A DNA stretch of 64,000 nucleotides from Coffea arabica (taxonomy: Eukaryota; Streptophyta; Magnoliopsida; Gentianales; Rubiaceae): assembly GCF_036785885.1 (NCBI RefSeq), contig NC_092310.1:1674001-1738000 (forward strand), given 5' to 3'. The translations under genes were made by a program, and so were the position numbers. The first letter of the stretch is position 1; the number at the start of each line of letters is the position of its first letter. Under the pieces are notes generated by a model. That model was not told where the DNA came from, did not search any database, and saw only the letters and a list, made by a program, of their open reading frames with translations. Shown piece by piece: positions 10,330-21,655 of this stretch.

Positions 10330-11450
10330 ATGCCTCGATCTTCTCCTACAGGTAATTTGGTTTTTGACCCTGAGATAGAGAAGACCGCGCGTAGAACGAG
10401 AAAGAAAATCAGACAACTCAGAGAAGAGCACTCCAGTGCTACATCTCAGAGACCCGAGTCAGAAGTTGAACCAACAGATTCGTTTGGTAACACTTCGAGT
10501 GACTCTGACCAGGAGGAAGACACCGTGGCTAATGCACGAACGTTGAGGGAGTTGGCTGCCCCTAATTTAAATCAGCAGCCTCTATGCATTACCTTCCCCA
10601 CATTAAATGATAACACTTCATTTGAATTGAAATCAGGTCTAGTTCATCTTTTACCTTCTTTTCATGACTTACCAGGTGAGGAACCGTATAAGCATTTGCA
10701 GGAGTTTGATGTCGTGTGCAATAGTATGAAACCCCCGGGAATCACAGAAGAGCAGATAAAAATGAGGGCATTCCCCTTCTCCTTGAAAGATTCTGCGAAG
10801 GACTGGCTGTACTACCTGTCACCAGGTAGTATCACCACGTGGGACTAATTAAAGAAAAATTTTTTGGATAAATATTTTCCTGCGTCCAGGGCTGCAAGTC
10901 TAAGGAAAGAAATTTGTGGGATCAATCAGCATCCAGGGGAGTCACTCTATGAGTACTGGGAACGATTCAAGAACTTGTTGCACAAGTGTCCCCAGCACCA
11001 GATAAGTGAGCAGTTGCTCATTCAGTATGTTTATGAGGGGCTCCTTTTTAGGGACAGGAGTATCATTGATGCTGCAAGTGGAGGGGCACTGGTGAACAAA
11101 ATCTCTCAGGAAGCACGGGAGTTAATAGAGGGGATGGCAGAGAATTCACAACAATTCAGTACAAGAGAGGATGTCCTAATACGTAAGGTGAATGAGGTAG
11201 AAACACCCTCTATGCAACAGCAGCTAACTGAGTTGACCGCGTTTGTTAGGCAGCTGGCTGTGAAAAATGCATCACAAACCAGGGTATGCGGGATTTGCAC
11301 TGGTATGGGTCATTCTGCAGACATGTGCCCAATGATTCAGGAAGAAACTGCAGAACAGGTGAACATGGCTGACCACGCGCCCGCGCCAAGGAAGCAGTAC
11401 GACCCTTACTCAAGCACCTACAACCCCGGGTGGAGAGATCACCCAACCTC
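10330..11450 (+). pseudogene. Athila-like gag (capsid and zinc knuckle), one stop and one frameshift
   Basis: Starts at ATG 10330. The first part holds a charged N-terminus and the retrotransposon gag fold (FELKSGLVHLLPSFHDLPGE, then EEQIKMRAFPFSLKDSAKDW). An in-frame TAA at 10846-10848 interrupts it right after TTWD. The same frame then continues LKKNFLDKYFPASRAASLRK and YEYWERFKNLLHKCPQHQ, typical of the family. A CCHC knuckle CGICTGMGHSADMC lies near 11290-11331. The frame breaks at about 11440-11447, apparently by loss of one base. Gag packages the element RNA in virus-like particles; this copy could make only a short N-terminal piece. Confidence 0.92.
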
Positions 11451-12555
11451 AGTTATGGAGGGAATATGCAACCCAACTTTACACCAAACAGGCAGTCTAA
11501 CTTTGTGCCAAATAAGCCACCAGGGTACCAGCAGCAATACCAACCCCGACCACCTCCGCCCCCAAGCTGTGGTTCATCTTTGGAGGAGATGATGAAACAA
11601 ATGATGACAAACATGGCGCAAAATCAGCAAAGGACGGAGGCAACCATTATGCAATATCAGCAAAGGACGGACTCCGAAATGCAGGATATAAGGAATCAGA
11701 TAAGTCAAATGGCCACAACAATCAACCGTTTGGATTCCCAGAACCAAGGTAAATTGCCATCTCAGCCCGAATTAAATCCGAAAAATGTGAGCGCAATGAC
11801 CCTAAGGAGCAGGAAAGAAATTCAAGGGCCTGAACCTGTGATTCCTAAGGATAAGGATGAGGAAAAGATCGAGAATGAGCTTGAGAGGGAGGCCAGCAAT
11901 GGTGCAGATCCAAAGGTACTTCCTGACCCAATAATTACAGTTAAAACTAACCCGCCTCCTTTTCCTAATAGGTTGGAAAAATCGAAGAAGCAGGAGAAAG
12001 AGAAGGAGATCTTGGAGGTTTTTCGCAATGTGGAGATAAATATCCCCCTCTTAGACGCCATCAAGCAAGTACCAAAATATGCCAAATTCTTAAGGGACTT
12101 GTGTGTTAACCGAAGGCGGTTGAGGGGAGATGAAAGGATTATTGTTGGTGAGAATGTGTCAGCGGTCCTGCAGAGAAAGCTTCCACCAAAGTGCGGGGAC
12201 CCAAGTATGTTCACTATTCCCTGTAGGATAGGTAATACTGTGATCAGGAGGGCCATGTTGGATCTGGGAGCATCAATTAATGTCATGCCTAAATCCATCT
12301 ATACTTCTTTAAAATTAGATCTATTGAAGGAAACTGGAATAATCATTCAATTAGCTAACCGAACTAATGCATATCCTGATGGGTTAGTTGAAGATGTGTT
12401 GGTGAAAGTTAATGATTTGGTGTTTCCCGCTGATTTTTATGTATTTGATATGGATGATGACCACTCCCCCGACCCCTCACCTTTGTTGTTAGGTAGACCC
12501 TTTATGAGCACAGCACAAACGAAAATTGATGTTAATAAGGGTACCTTGTCCATGA
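11448..12555 (+). pseudogene. Athila-like gag C-terminus, linker and protease
   Basis: After the frame change a Pro/Gln-rich stretch (QQQYQPRPPPPPS) and a Gln/Met-rich, probably coiled segment follow. A charged linker leads to NVSAMTLRSRKEIQGPE, a conserved Athila motif. The protease domain has FTIPCRIGNTVIRRAMLDLG, with active site DLGAS, then INVMPKSIYTSLKLDLL, and ends at PLLLGRPFMSTAQTKIDV. The frame breaks again near 12550-12560 and resumes at 12572. Protease motifs are intact. Confidence 0.9.
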
Positions 12556-12571
12556 GTTTGATGGAAAAATT

Positions 12572-13933
12572 GTGCATTTTAATATCTTTGATACTATGAA
12601 ATACCCCTCGAACTCCAACTTTAGCTCAGTTTTTTCTGTGAGTGCTATTGACCCTGCGGTGCAGCAAGTGTTTGAAACTGTTGGCAGGGATGAGTTGGAG
12701 GTGGCTTTAACCAAGCACCTCGAGTTAGAGACAACTCCTAAGGTGGAGTGGAGTGAGGATCTAAAATGTACAATAGGTGTATTACACTCATTGCAGACCA
12801 CCACGAAAAGGTATGAAATCTTACCTATTTTTACTCCCGAACCTCACCAGAGGGTGTTGCCATCTGTGGTGCAGGCACCTGTACTGGAATTGAAACCTCT
12901 GCCAGAGCACCTGAAATATGCATATCTGGGTGATCATGAGACACTCCCGGTGATTATCTCATCGGCACTGTCAAAAACCCAAGAGTAGAAACTGATCCGA
13001 GTCCTTAGAGAGTATAAAGAGGCGATCGGCTGGACCATAGCAGACATTAAGGGAATTAGTCCGGCCATCTGTATGCACCGGATTAGACTAGAAGAGGATG
13101 CTAAACCTGTTCGGCAGGCTCAAAGGAGGCTTAACCCCCTCATGATGGAAGTTGTAAAGAAAGAGATTTTAAAATTGCTAGATGTGGGGATCATTTTTGC
13201 AATATCAGATAGCCCCTGGGTGAGCCCGGTCCAGGTAGTCCCAAAGAAGGCAGGAGTGACGGTAGAGGCTAACCAAACCGGTGAACTTGTACCAGTGCGG
13301 AAACCCACTGGATGGAGGCAATATATTGACTATCGTAGGCTGAACGCCGTCACTAAAAAGGACCATTTTCATCTCCCTTTTATTGATCAAATGGTTGAAC
13401 GTTTAGCTTGTAGGGCTTATTATTATTTTTTGGATGGATTTTCAGGATACTTTCAGATAGCAATTGCCCCAGAGGATCAAGAGAAGACAACCTTCACGTG
13501 CCCGTTTGGGACCTTTGCCTATAGACGAATGCCATTTGGGTTGTGTAATGCACCTGCAACATTCCAGAAATGTATGGTAAGCATCTTTTCTGAGTATGTT
13601 GAGAAAATAATAGAAGTTTTCATGGATGATTTCAGTGTGTATGGTGATAGTTTTGGTCCGTGTCTAGATAATCTGAAATTGATCCTGATAAGATGTATAG
13701 AGACTAATCTCGTACTTAATTGGGAAAAATGTCATTTTATGGTTGAGCACGGGATAGTCCTGGGTCATATTGTATCGTCTAAGGGCATTGAGGTTGACAA
13801 GGCTAAAATAGACGTTATTTTTGCATTACCTTACCCCGTGAATGTGCGGGAGGTGCGTTCTTTCCTTGGACATGCAGGTTTTTATCGAAGGTTCATCAGG
13901 GACTTTTCAAAAATTGGGGCCCCATTGTTCTAA
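12572..13933 (+). pseudogene. Athila-like reverse transcriptase
   Basis: One frame runs from 12572 into the integrase, broken only by stops. A linker (LKPLPEHLKYAYLGDHETLP) precedes a TAG at 12986-12988. RT follows: MHRIRLEEDAKPVRQAQRRL, PVRKPTGWRQYIDYRRLNAV, FLDGFSGYFQIAIAPEDQEK, TFTCPFGTFAYRRMPFGLCN, and the catalytic VFMDDFSVYG. The fold ends with VREVRSFLGHAGFYRRFIRD. A TAA at 13931-13933 ends this stretch, and a further TAG lies at 13994-13996 before RNase H. All catalytic motifs remain, so decay is by nonsense mutations rather than by loss of domains. Confidence 0.94.
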
Positions 13934-14002
13934 CTCTTGCAAAAGGATGTAGCCTTCGAGTTTGATGACAAGTGTGAGAGAACCTTCGACAAGTAGAAGG
14001 AA

Positions 14003-15784
14003 TTGTTGACCGCACCTCCAATCATCCAGCCCCCTGACTGGAATTTACCATTTGAGATCATGTGCGATGCCAGTGATCATGCTGTTGGGGCTGTACTGGG
14101 GCAAAGATTAGGAAAGGCGGTTCATGTCATCTACTATGCATCTCGGGCTTTGAATAGGGCCCAGTTGAATTATTCCACCACTGAGAAGGAGCTTCTGGCG
14201 GTTATTTTTGCTTTAGAAAAATTCAGGTCATATTTGTTAGGTGCGAAAGTAATTGTATTTTCTGATCATGCAGTGTTAAGGTACCTAATGACCAAGAAGG
14301 ATGCTAAACCGAGACTCATCAGGTGGATATTGCTACTACTGGAATTTGACCTGGAGATAAGAGACAAAAAAGGCTCAGAAAATCTAGTAGCAGACCATTT
14401 GAGTCGCATACCAGTTGAGGAGGACAGTGAGCCATTGAAGGATGCATTCCCTGAAGAGCATTTATTTTCTTTAAATTCACAATTGCCTTGGTATGCTGAC
14501 CTGGTCAATTATTTGGTAACTGGTAATTTTCCTGCAGGTTGGCCAAAATCGAAAAGGAATAAGTTGAAGAGCGACGCCAAGTATTTTATCTGGGATGACC
14601 CGTACCTGTGGAAGAGGTGTGCGGATCAGGTGATGAGGAGATGTGTAAGTGAAATGAAATTTCAATCGATTTTAGTTTTTTGTCATACTTTTACCTGTGG
14701 AGGTCATTTTGGACCCAAGAGGACTGCTCATAAGGTTTTAGAAAGTGGATTTTATTGGCCTTTATTATTTAAGGATGCTTATGTGTTTTGTAAGTCATGT
14801 GATCGTTGTCAGAGGGTAGGTAATATAGCCCGTAGAGATCATATGCCCCAGGTCCCGATGATTTTTGTAGAAATTTTTGATGTCTGGGGTATAGATTTCA
14901 TGGGGCCTTTTCCTACTTCATTTGGTTTTCTATATATTTTGCTGGCAGTTGATTATGTGTCTAAATGGGTGGAAGCTAAGGCCACTCGAACTAATGACTC
15001 GAAAGTAGTTGCAGATTTTATCAGGTCTAATATTTTTGTGCGATTTGGAATGCCAAGAGCTATTGTCAGTGATAGGGGAACGCACTTCTGCAACAAAACC
15101 GTAACTGCGTTATTTCGCAAGTATGGTGTACTCCACAGAGTCTCAACGTCGTACCACCCTCAGACCAATGGTCAAGCGGAGGTGTCGAATCGAGAGATAA
15201 AGTCCATTTTGGAGAAAATGGTGCACCCCGATAGGAAAGATTGGAGTCAACGGTTGGAAGATGCACTCTGGGCCTATCGGACGGCATACAAGACACCTAT
15301 AGGAATGTCTCCCTATAGGTTGGTATTTGGTAAGCCTTGCCATCTTCTAGTGGAGTTCGAGCACAGGGATTTTTGGGCGATAAAGCAATGTAATATGAAC
15401 CTAGAAGAGGCCGGTGCCCGACGAAAATTGGATTTGCAGGAGTTGGAGGAGATTCGCAATGAAACCTATAAGAATGCGGTAATTTATAAGGAGAAAAATA
15501 AGATTTTTCATGACCAAAAGATCTCTAGGAAGACATTCGAGTGTGGGCAAAAAGTTCTACTGTACCACTCCAAATTGAAGTTATTTCCAGGTAAATTACG
15601 TTCTCGTTGGATTGGCCCTTTTGTTGTGACTAATATCTTTCATTATGGTGCAGTGGAGATCCAAAGTTTGAAAACTGAGAAGAAATTTGTAGTGAATAGT
15701 CACCGTCTCAAGCCATATTATGAAGGTTTTCCAATTGAGCGGGTGGAGGTGATGCACTTGGAGGACTCAATTAGCTTAGTTTAA
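14003..15784 (+). CDS. Athila-like RNase H and integrase, uninterrupted part of pol (593 codons)
   Basis: Same frame as the RT upstream but cut from it by stops, so it is translatable only as part of a broken polyprotein. RNase [65 protein letters not shown]. Integrase: an HHCC zinc region ([20 protein letters not shown] to CKSCDRCQR) and the core with [22 protein letters not shown] and [20 protein letters not shown]. The catalytic D, D and E are present. The C-terminal part ([15 protein letters not shown]) matches the gypsy integrase tail. No chromodomain is seen, as expected for Athila. Confidence 0.93.
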   Translation: MLTAPPIIQPPDWNLPFEIMCDASDHAVGAVLGQRLGKAVHVIYYASRALNRAQLNYSTTEKELLAVIFALEKFRSYLLGAKVIVFSDHAVLRYLMTKKDAKPRLIRWILLLLEFDLEIRDKKGSENLVADHLSRIPVEEDSEPLKDAFPEEHLFSLNSQLPWYADLVNYLVTGNFPAGWPKSKRNKLKSDAKYFIWDDPYLWKRCADQVMRRCVSEMKFQSILVFCHTFTCGGHFGPKRTAHKVLESGFYWPLLFKDAYVFCKSCDRCQRVGNIARRDHMPQVPMIFVEIFDVWGIDFMGPFPTSFGFLYILLAVDYVSKWVEAKATRTNDSKVVADFIRSNIFVRFGMPRAIVSDRGTHFCNKTVTALFRKYGVLHRVSTSYHPQTNGQAEVSNREIKSILEKMVHPDRKDWSQRLEDALWAYRTAYKTPIGMSPYRLVFGKPCHLLVEFEHRDFWAIKQCNMNLEEAGARRKLDLQELEEIRNETYKNAVIYKEKNKIFHDQKISRKTFECGQKVLLYHSKLKLFPGKLRSRWIGPFVVTNIFHYGAVEIQSLKTEKKFVVNSHRLKPYYEGFPIERVEVMHLEDSISLV

Positions 15785-15920
15785 GCAAAGTTTTGGCCAT
15801 GTCTAGCCAAACACATTAAAAAAAGGCGCTATTTGGGAAGCAACCCAAGATTATTTGTTTCAGTTTTCATGCATTTTTTAAGTTTTAGTTAAGTGTTAGT
15901 GTCAATTAATAGTTTGATGT
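15785..15920 (+). other. Conserved leader after pol with GGGAAGCAACCC motif
   Basis: Non-coding stretch between pol and the tandem repeats. It holds GGCGCTATTTGGGAAGCAAC at about 15826, a motif I recall just after pol in many plant Athila-type elements. Its role is not known to me. Confidence 0.5.
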
Positions 15921-15935
15921 TTGGTGGCAGGAAAT

Positions 15936-16190
15936 TAGCAGTTAGACGTGCCCACGCCAGATGGTCACGCCTGAGGGAAAGAAATTTTCGTTCAGGATCT
16001 GCGGACTGCATAGCAGTTAGGCGTGCCCACGCCAGGTGGTCACGCCTGAGGGAAAGAAATTTTCGTTCCGGATCTGCGGACTACATAGCAGTTAGGCGTA
16101 CCCACACCAGATGGTCACGCCTGAGGGAGAAAATTTTTGTTCAGGATCTGCGGACTCCATAGCGGTTAGGCGTGCCCGCGCCTAAGATTG
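15936..16190 (+). repeat. 75-bp tandem repeat, 3.4 copies, inside the gypsy 3' region
   Basis: Copies start at about 15936, 16011, 16086 and 16161 (partial) with TAGCAGTTAGGCGTGCCCAC or a near variant. Each unit holds GGCGTG and CACGCC hexamers, which are inverted complements. The period is a multiple of three and the frame AVRRAHARWSRLRERNFRSG stays open, but I see no sign that it is a protein. Confidence 0.9.
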
Positions 16191-16379
16191 CAATCAAAAA
16201 AAAATTTATTTATTATATAAAAAAAAAGGGGGGGAGACGGTATTCTAGCAATTACAATTTTCGGAATTTGAATTCAAAAAAAAAAAAAAAGATCCACGGA
16301 AACTATTTCTCTGTTTCTTTCTTTTTTCCTTCTTCCCCTCTTTCCTGCTTTTCCTTTTTCCTTCTCTTTCTGTGCACAT

Positions 16380-16920
16380 CGCCGCCGCCATCAAGAGCCG
16401 CAAGGACCGCCATCTTCACCAGCACGCCGCGACTCCCCCCACCACCAGCTCGCGGCCAGCTTCGGCCGCAATCTCCTGAGTCGCGCGACTGCTGCTAGCG
16501 CGCGCAACCCCAGCGCGCAGCCGCCTGCCGATCTGCTCCACCTGCGCGCGCCCGCAGCAACCAGTTCTGCCCATCGCACCGCCCGAGCAGCTCCAGCTCT
16601 CGTGCAGCCCAGGCGTCCAGCTCCAGCTCCAGCAGCAGCCGCAGTCGAAGACCACATTCCACGCGCGCGGCCAGCAGCGCAGAAGCACCTGCGCGCCTGT
16701 CCAGCAGCATTCAGCCCCTTCCAGTTCGCGCGGGCCCAAGCGCGCTTCAAAGCGCAGCTCCTCAGCAGACCGTGCGCGAGCTCATTCACCAGTCGGGCTC
16801 AGCAAGTAGCAGCAGCAGCAGCCGAGCACTTTTGCGCTTCAGCCACGCGCGTGAGGTCCACGCGCATCACCTCTGCCCCTTCCACTGTACCTGTGTTGTT
16901 GCCAAAACCTCTCCGGTGAT
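16380..16920 (+). other. GC-rich block in the gypsy 3' region, no supported gene
   Basis: Very rich in GCGCG, GCCGC and CAGC words, unlike the AT-rich surroundings. Several frames are open on both strands because of the composition; all give Ala/Arg/Pro-rich strings with no known domain. It could be a 5' leader for the following open frame, or captured host sequence. Confidence 0.6.
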
Positions 16921-17332
16921 ATTTCTCTTTAAGTTACTGTCACTTAGCTGAGGCCAGATTCTCAATTTTTGTTTAGCAGATGACAGATTTTTACTTACTT
17001 AGCTGAGGCCAGATTGTCAATTTTTACTTTCTTGATTTTGGGTGCTGTGATATACCTGTGGGTGATTGCTGACTTATTGTCAAATTTTGTGCTGTGATTT
17101 TGGGGAAAATTTGCTGCATTTAGTTAATTAAGTGATTTTGGATTGATTTGGTAGTGTTTGGGAAGTATTTTGCTGATTCACAGGATTAATTAGTTTTTGG
17201 GTGAGTTTATTGCCTGTTTTTGCACTTGTCTGAGATTGAAAGTTGTGACTGGGACTCATTTACTTTGCTAGCTGTTTGATTGACCTCTTTGGAATACCAT
17301 TCACTTGCCTTTGCCCCACCCTCCGTTTTAAA

Positions 17333-18604
17333 ATGACTAAACCCAAAAACAAAGGCAAGAACAAGGCTTCCACTTCCACCCCTCAGCCTACGGTCCCCTT
17401 AGGGGGACCTGCCCCCTCGACTGGGCCGGGAGGACCCCGTACCCGTCTTGGGCGGAATAGGGAGGTTCATATCTCCTCTCCGGCCCACTTTGGCAGCAAT
17501 TTGACCTTCACCCGGGCTGCCGACAAAGAGCGGTATGCCTCGCCTTGCACAAGGAAGATAATTTCTTGTAAATACATCCATGGCCCTACACTTGATATGC
17601 TAAACCTGAGGGATGAGGTCACGCAGCACTTGACTAATGTAGGTTGGACCCGCTATGCTTCTATCAATCTACCTGCTTATACTGAGCTCACGTGGGAATT
17701 CTATGCTACTTTTGAATTTCATATTCCTGATGAATTCTCCGTTACCACTCCTGGGGTAGTGAGGTTTCGATTGATGGGTAGAGAGTTCAACCAATCTATC
17801 ACTGAGTTTAATTTGGCTCTTGGGTTTATTGATATTCCCTACTCCCAGAGTGAGGAGTATATGCACAGTGTGTGCGAGTACTCGGAGCCATTTTTCTCTC
17901 ATTACCTTGATTATTGGGGAGATTTGTCGGTTGACCGACACACCTATGACCCCAGTCAGTCTAAGGCTTCTTATCTTAAGAGCGCTGCCTACCGTTATTT
18001 ACATAGATTCATGGCCTAAAGTTTCTCAGGTAGGAAGGATAGCTCGGGTACTCTGACCAAACCCGAGTTCTTTTTCGTTTATTGCATGGTCACTCGGACT
18101 AGGGTCAATTTGGGTAGCTGGTTTGCCCTACACCTCCGAACTGTGCTAAGTAAGAAAAATAAGCCATTAATCTTAGGCTCATTTATCACTCAGTTGGCTG
18201 TATATCTTGGGATTTTGGACTTAAATAATCATAACTTGCATCGTGCTTGTACTATGGAACCCCTCGATTTGGTATGTTTGAAAAAAATGGGTCTTGTGAG
18301 ATAGGTGGCGGGCGTTTTTCAGTTTGCTCCCCCGGGGCCAATCTCCGTTCCTCCAAGGCGCAGCGCTTCCAAATCCACTGCCCCGGAGGCTGGTGGTCCT
18401 TCCACGGATGCCCTCGGACCATCTTCTTCGGCACCTCCACCATCTTCCTCCGTCGATAGCCAACTTGCAACCCTCCGGTTCCAGATGCAGCACATGGACA
18501 TTCGTATGGATCGGATGGAGCGTCAAATGGGCGGGATGGCCCAGAATTTAGCGCAGTATCTCCATCACGTGGGCTTCCGCCCGCCTTTCCCTCCACAGCC
18601 GTGA
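17333..18604 (+). pseudogene. Athila-type 3' open frame (ORF-1/envelope-like), two in-frame stops
   Basis: From ATG 17333 (MTKPKNKGKNKAS) one frame stays open to 18604 apart from TAA at 18017-18019 and TAG at 18302-18304. About 423 codons in all. The N-terminus is basic and Pro-rich. The middle (YTELTWEFYATFEFHIPDEF, VRFRLMGREFNQSITEFNLA) resembles the Athila ORF-1 family of plant proteins. The C-terminal part is Pro/Ser-rich, then a probable coiled coil (VDSQLATLRFQMQHMDIRMD), then an aromatic tail. I see no signal peptide or clear membrane segment, so the name envelope-like is positional only. Function unknown. Confidence 0.72.
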
Positions 18605-19890
18605 TTCATTTCTACCCTCCTCCGTTTTTAAGGGAAGTATCGTTGCCCCAATATCTCGGTTTTGATCTTTCTTTGCTTACATTGAGGGCAATGTAAGGTT
18701 TAGGTGTGGGGGAGGGTTAACTATGCTTTGGTTGTGTTTTTAGTTGTCGGATTAAATTTTTCCTTGCCTTAGTAGTTCTCTTCTTTAAACGATGATGAAT
18801 GCAAATTGAGATATGAGCGTACATAGTAAGTTCATGCCACGGGGTGTTCTGCTATCCTTGATACTGAATTGATTGATTAATATGCTGAAATTGACATCAA
18901 TTTGATCACTTGTGCGAGTTTTGAACCTAATTTTTCGTTGTTGAATGGTTATTGCACATGGTTTGTCATTCTAGAACTTGCTCGGTTATGCATGTCAAGG
19001 CTGCATTTGTATGAGTTTAATGCGTTGAAATGATAGGGCACCTAGGAATGAGCCATTTTTTGACCTTCTTAAAACCGACCCTTGGATTGTTTGCTACCAT
19101 TAGGGAGCCAAGTTGAGCCTTAACCCCTATTCTTTGCTTGAGACCCCAGCTTTTAGCCGTGTAACCTCTTTTTAGACTTTCTTTCTGAACCTCGTGTGAA
19201 GAAGTGCTTTGATTCCACTATACAGCATATTGGAATAGTATCTGAGAGGCATTGCACATGTCAAAAAAAAAACCACAAAAAGAGGTGGAAAGAAGGCAAA
19301 ATGCAAGAAGGCAACGAGTAAAGTTGATTCTTATGGTGCTAGTTGGGAGTTGCAAGTTAAAAAAAAAAAAAGAGAGAGAGAGAGAGAGGAGAAAGGAAAA
19401 GTCGAAGGTCATGGCAAGTGCCAACTCCCTCTCCTCGTGTGATGGTTGAGATGCCTTGAAGTTCCTAATATGCAAGAATCTGTGTAGTGAGTTTCTGAGC
19501 ACTTTCTTTATACCTTTACCCCCTTTTGATTCCTTTTTATCCTACCTTCTCACCTTAGCCCCATTACAACCTTGCAAAGTCCCTTGATTGCTGCATTTAA
19601 ATTCATAAGTAAGTGGTGGAGATATGATATATGAGCAAACTTATGGTAGTGTCATTCTATTGTGTTGATTTGAGAACCATCTTATATATATATATCCTAT
19701 ACACTTCGGAGTGAATGAATGCACTTTGAACTGTGAGCATTGTTGATTTGGTATATTTTGATTTCGATGAAGTTATTGGGGAATTTGGAGTGCCGTTTTT
19801 GGTATGAACTGCTGTAAATGGCTTCGTATCTTGATTGTACTTCTGAGATAATTATGCTTGAGGGCAAGCATGATTCAGGTGTGGGGGGAA
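18605..19890 (+). other. Gypsy 3' untranslated region
   Basis: About 1.3 kb with no supported gene. It holds an internal polypurine-like tract at 18702-18716, an A-run followed by a GA repeat at 19362-19395, and ends in the polypurine tract. Confidence 0.75.
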
Positions 19891-19891
19891 T
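19881..19891 (+). promoter_or_regulatory. Polypurine tract of the Athila-like element
   Basis: GTGGGGGGAAT directly precedes the 3' LTR at 19892. It is the expected plus-strand primer site. Confidence 0.9.
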
Positions 19892-21383
19892 TGATAGGGT
19901 ATAATTTGTTAGTAATTTTATTATAAATTTTCCCTTCTATCCCTGACAAATATTGTGTTAATTGCTGGTATTTAATCATATTTGGTATTTGGAATCAATT
20001 TCAGGAGTAAAGCAGAAATATTACCAAATGGAGGGACTTTCTAGAGCATATTACTAAGGGTCAAGTCAGCAGGGCCTAGCATTGGTAATTCATCTTCTCA
20101 ATTTCGGTGGGGGCCCATGGAATAAAGACTACTAGTCATTTGGCCAAAAGCTGACAACGTACAAAGCCTAAGGAAACTAAGAAGAAATGGGGCAGCTTGT
20201 GGCCAATTGGTGGGGACCACTGGATATCTTTCCTTTGGCTTTAAATAGGGAGCTAACGTACAGAAGACGGACGGCCAGCTTTTAGTTTTAGCTTTTTAGT
20301 TCAGTTTTTAGTTTCTTTTCTTCCTTGGACTGGCCTCTGATACACGCCAGGTGTTCGACAATATTTCCCAACGGGGAAAATATCCTTTATTCCTTACTTT
20401 TTAGTAAGAAACAATGCCTTCGCAATTTATCAATTCGTGTGGTGATTTAATTATGCGGCGTGGCTAAGTCTTCCATCTAGTCAAGGGTCAACTCGACGGC
20501 GCAGTCCCGAAAATCTGTGAGATCTAATGAGTTTTCACGCGTTCCTTAATTTGTTAATATTTACACATTGCCTGCTTGTATTTTCATGGGATTATTTTAT
20601 TAATTGGGTGTCAAGGGCCCGATATTCAATGTGATTTATTAATCTCGTGCCAATTTAGTCAATTAAATCCGTAATTGTTTGATTGATTAATATTAGTGGC
20701 AACTGGTGTGTTTACACATTAGGCGAACGTGCAATCTAATTTAAATAACCCTTGTAGCGTGTTATTGATTAGGGCTAGGTTTTTCTGGTTGTTAATGCTA
20801 TTGGAAAATTAATTCCTATGGTCGTACTTAGGAGTACTTTTCTGGTTAGGGGTGATTAATGGTCGTACCTTGGTCACCTATAAATTAAGGAAAAATTGGT
20901 CATTAGAGTTCATCGATGACTATAACTAGCCTATTAATAAATTAAGTGAACCTCACTTGCATCAATGATCGGATAAATGGACTGTGCCTGAGTAGTTGCA
21001 TCCTTGGCTAGAATTTATTTATTCCTGATTAAATTCCTGTTATATTTGTGCTAGTTAATTGCTCATTCTTATTTGACTTGTTTAATTATTGTTAGTTCAT
21101 TCCGGTGAAACCCCCCCTTACCAATTGGACTTTAAAAGAGACAGGTATCTCCAGTCCCTGAGGAGACGACCCTACTTGCCACTGTCTACTATTTAGTAAT
21201 TTTTGTCAACTAATTAATTCTGGTATATCGGGTTAAGCAGACTCTTCGGGAACAGGGTGAATCAAATAACCCATTGCACACCTAGAGTCCCTGCTCCAGT
21301 ACCTAGGATCAATTATTGACTGCTTTTAGTGGTAGCTAGGTTCTATATTTATTATTATTATTGCACAAGCTGACGACCTGTCA
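19892..21383 (+). repeat. 3' LTR of the Athila-like element
   Basis: 1492 bp, TGATAGGGTATAA to GACCTGTCA. Differences from the 5' LTR include CTGCTAT/CTGTTAT, AGCAAACT/AGCAGACT and CACAGGCTG/CACAAGCTG. Target duplication CTCCC follows. Confidence 0.95.
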
Positions 21384-21388
21384 CTCCC

Positions 21389-21655
21389 TATTTATGTTGT
21401 GAATCTCCTTTGAAGTATGAACTATATAGCCATATTATGTGTATCAATCTACATTTTTCTGTCAAGTTCCTACTTGTGTTGATCTCTTGCATGTATCTGA
21501 TACATTTAGTTTCATAGTATACATAGAAGACCGACATAACTAAACTGCATCGTATAACTGGAAGGCAGTTAAACTTTTGGTTGATATATAGAAATGCTTG
21601 AACAAAGTTCTGAATTGTTTGTAAGAATTATGCTCCCTCTATACCTTCTGACAGC
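21389..21655 (+). repeat. Right end of the interrupted inverted duplication
   Basis: Matches the reverse complement of about 36362-36630 (TTTATGTTGTGAATCTCCTT and on). Homology stops near CTTCTGAC at 21655. Confidence 0.85.

Larger units (their letters stand above)
8742..21388 (+). mobile_element. Full-length Athila-like Ty3/gypsy retrotransposon (12.6 kb)
   Basis: The element spans 8747-21383 and is flanked by the perfect target duplication CTCCC (8742-8746 and 21384-21388). LTRs are 1491 and 1492 bp. The order is LTR, tRNA-Asp primer-binding site, gag, protease, RT, RNase H, integrase, a long 3' region with tandem repeats, an Athila-type extra open frame, polypurine tract, LTR. By eye the LTRs differ at only about a dozen to fifteen positions (about 1%), so insertion is recent. 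Even so the coding region has four stops and two frameshifts in gag-pol and two stops in the extra frame. Confidence 0.95.

Noticed and set aside
15893..16162. Arg-rich repeat protein (AVRRAHARWSRLR)
   Set aside because: A tandem repeat with period 75 is open by arithmetic. No start context or family support.
16391..16919. Ala/Arg/Pro-rich open frames in the gypsy element
   Set aside because: Overlapping frames on both strands in a GC-rich block, with no domain and no conserved start.
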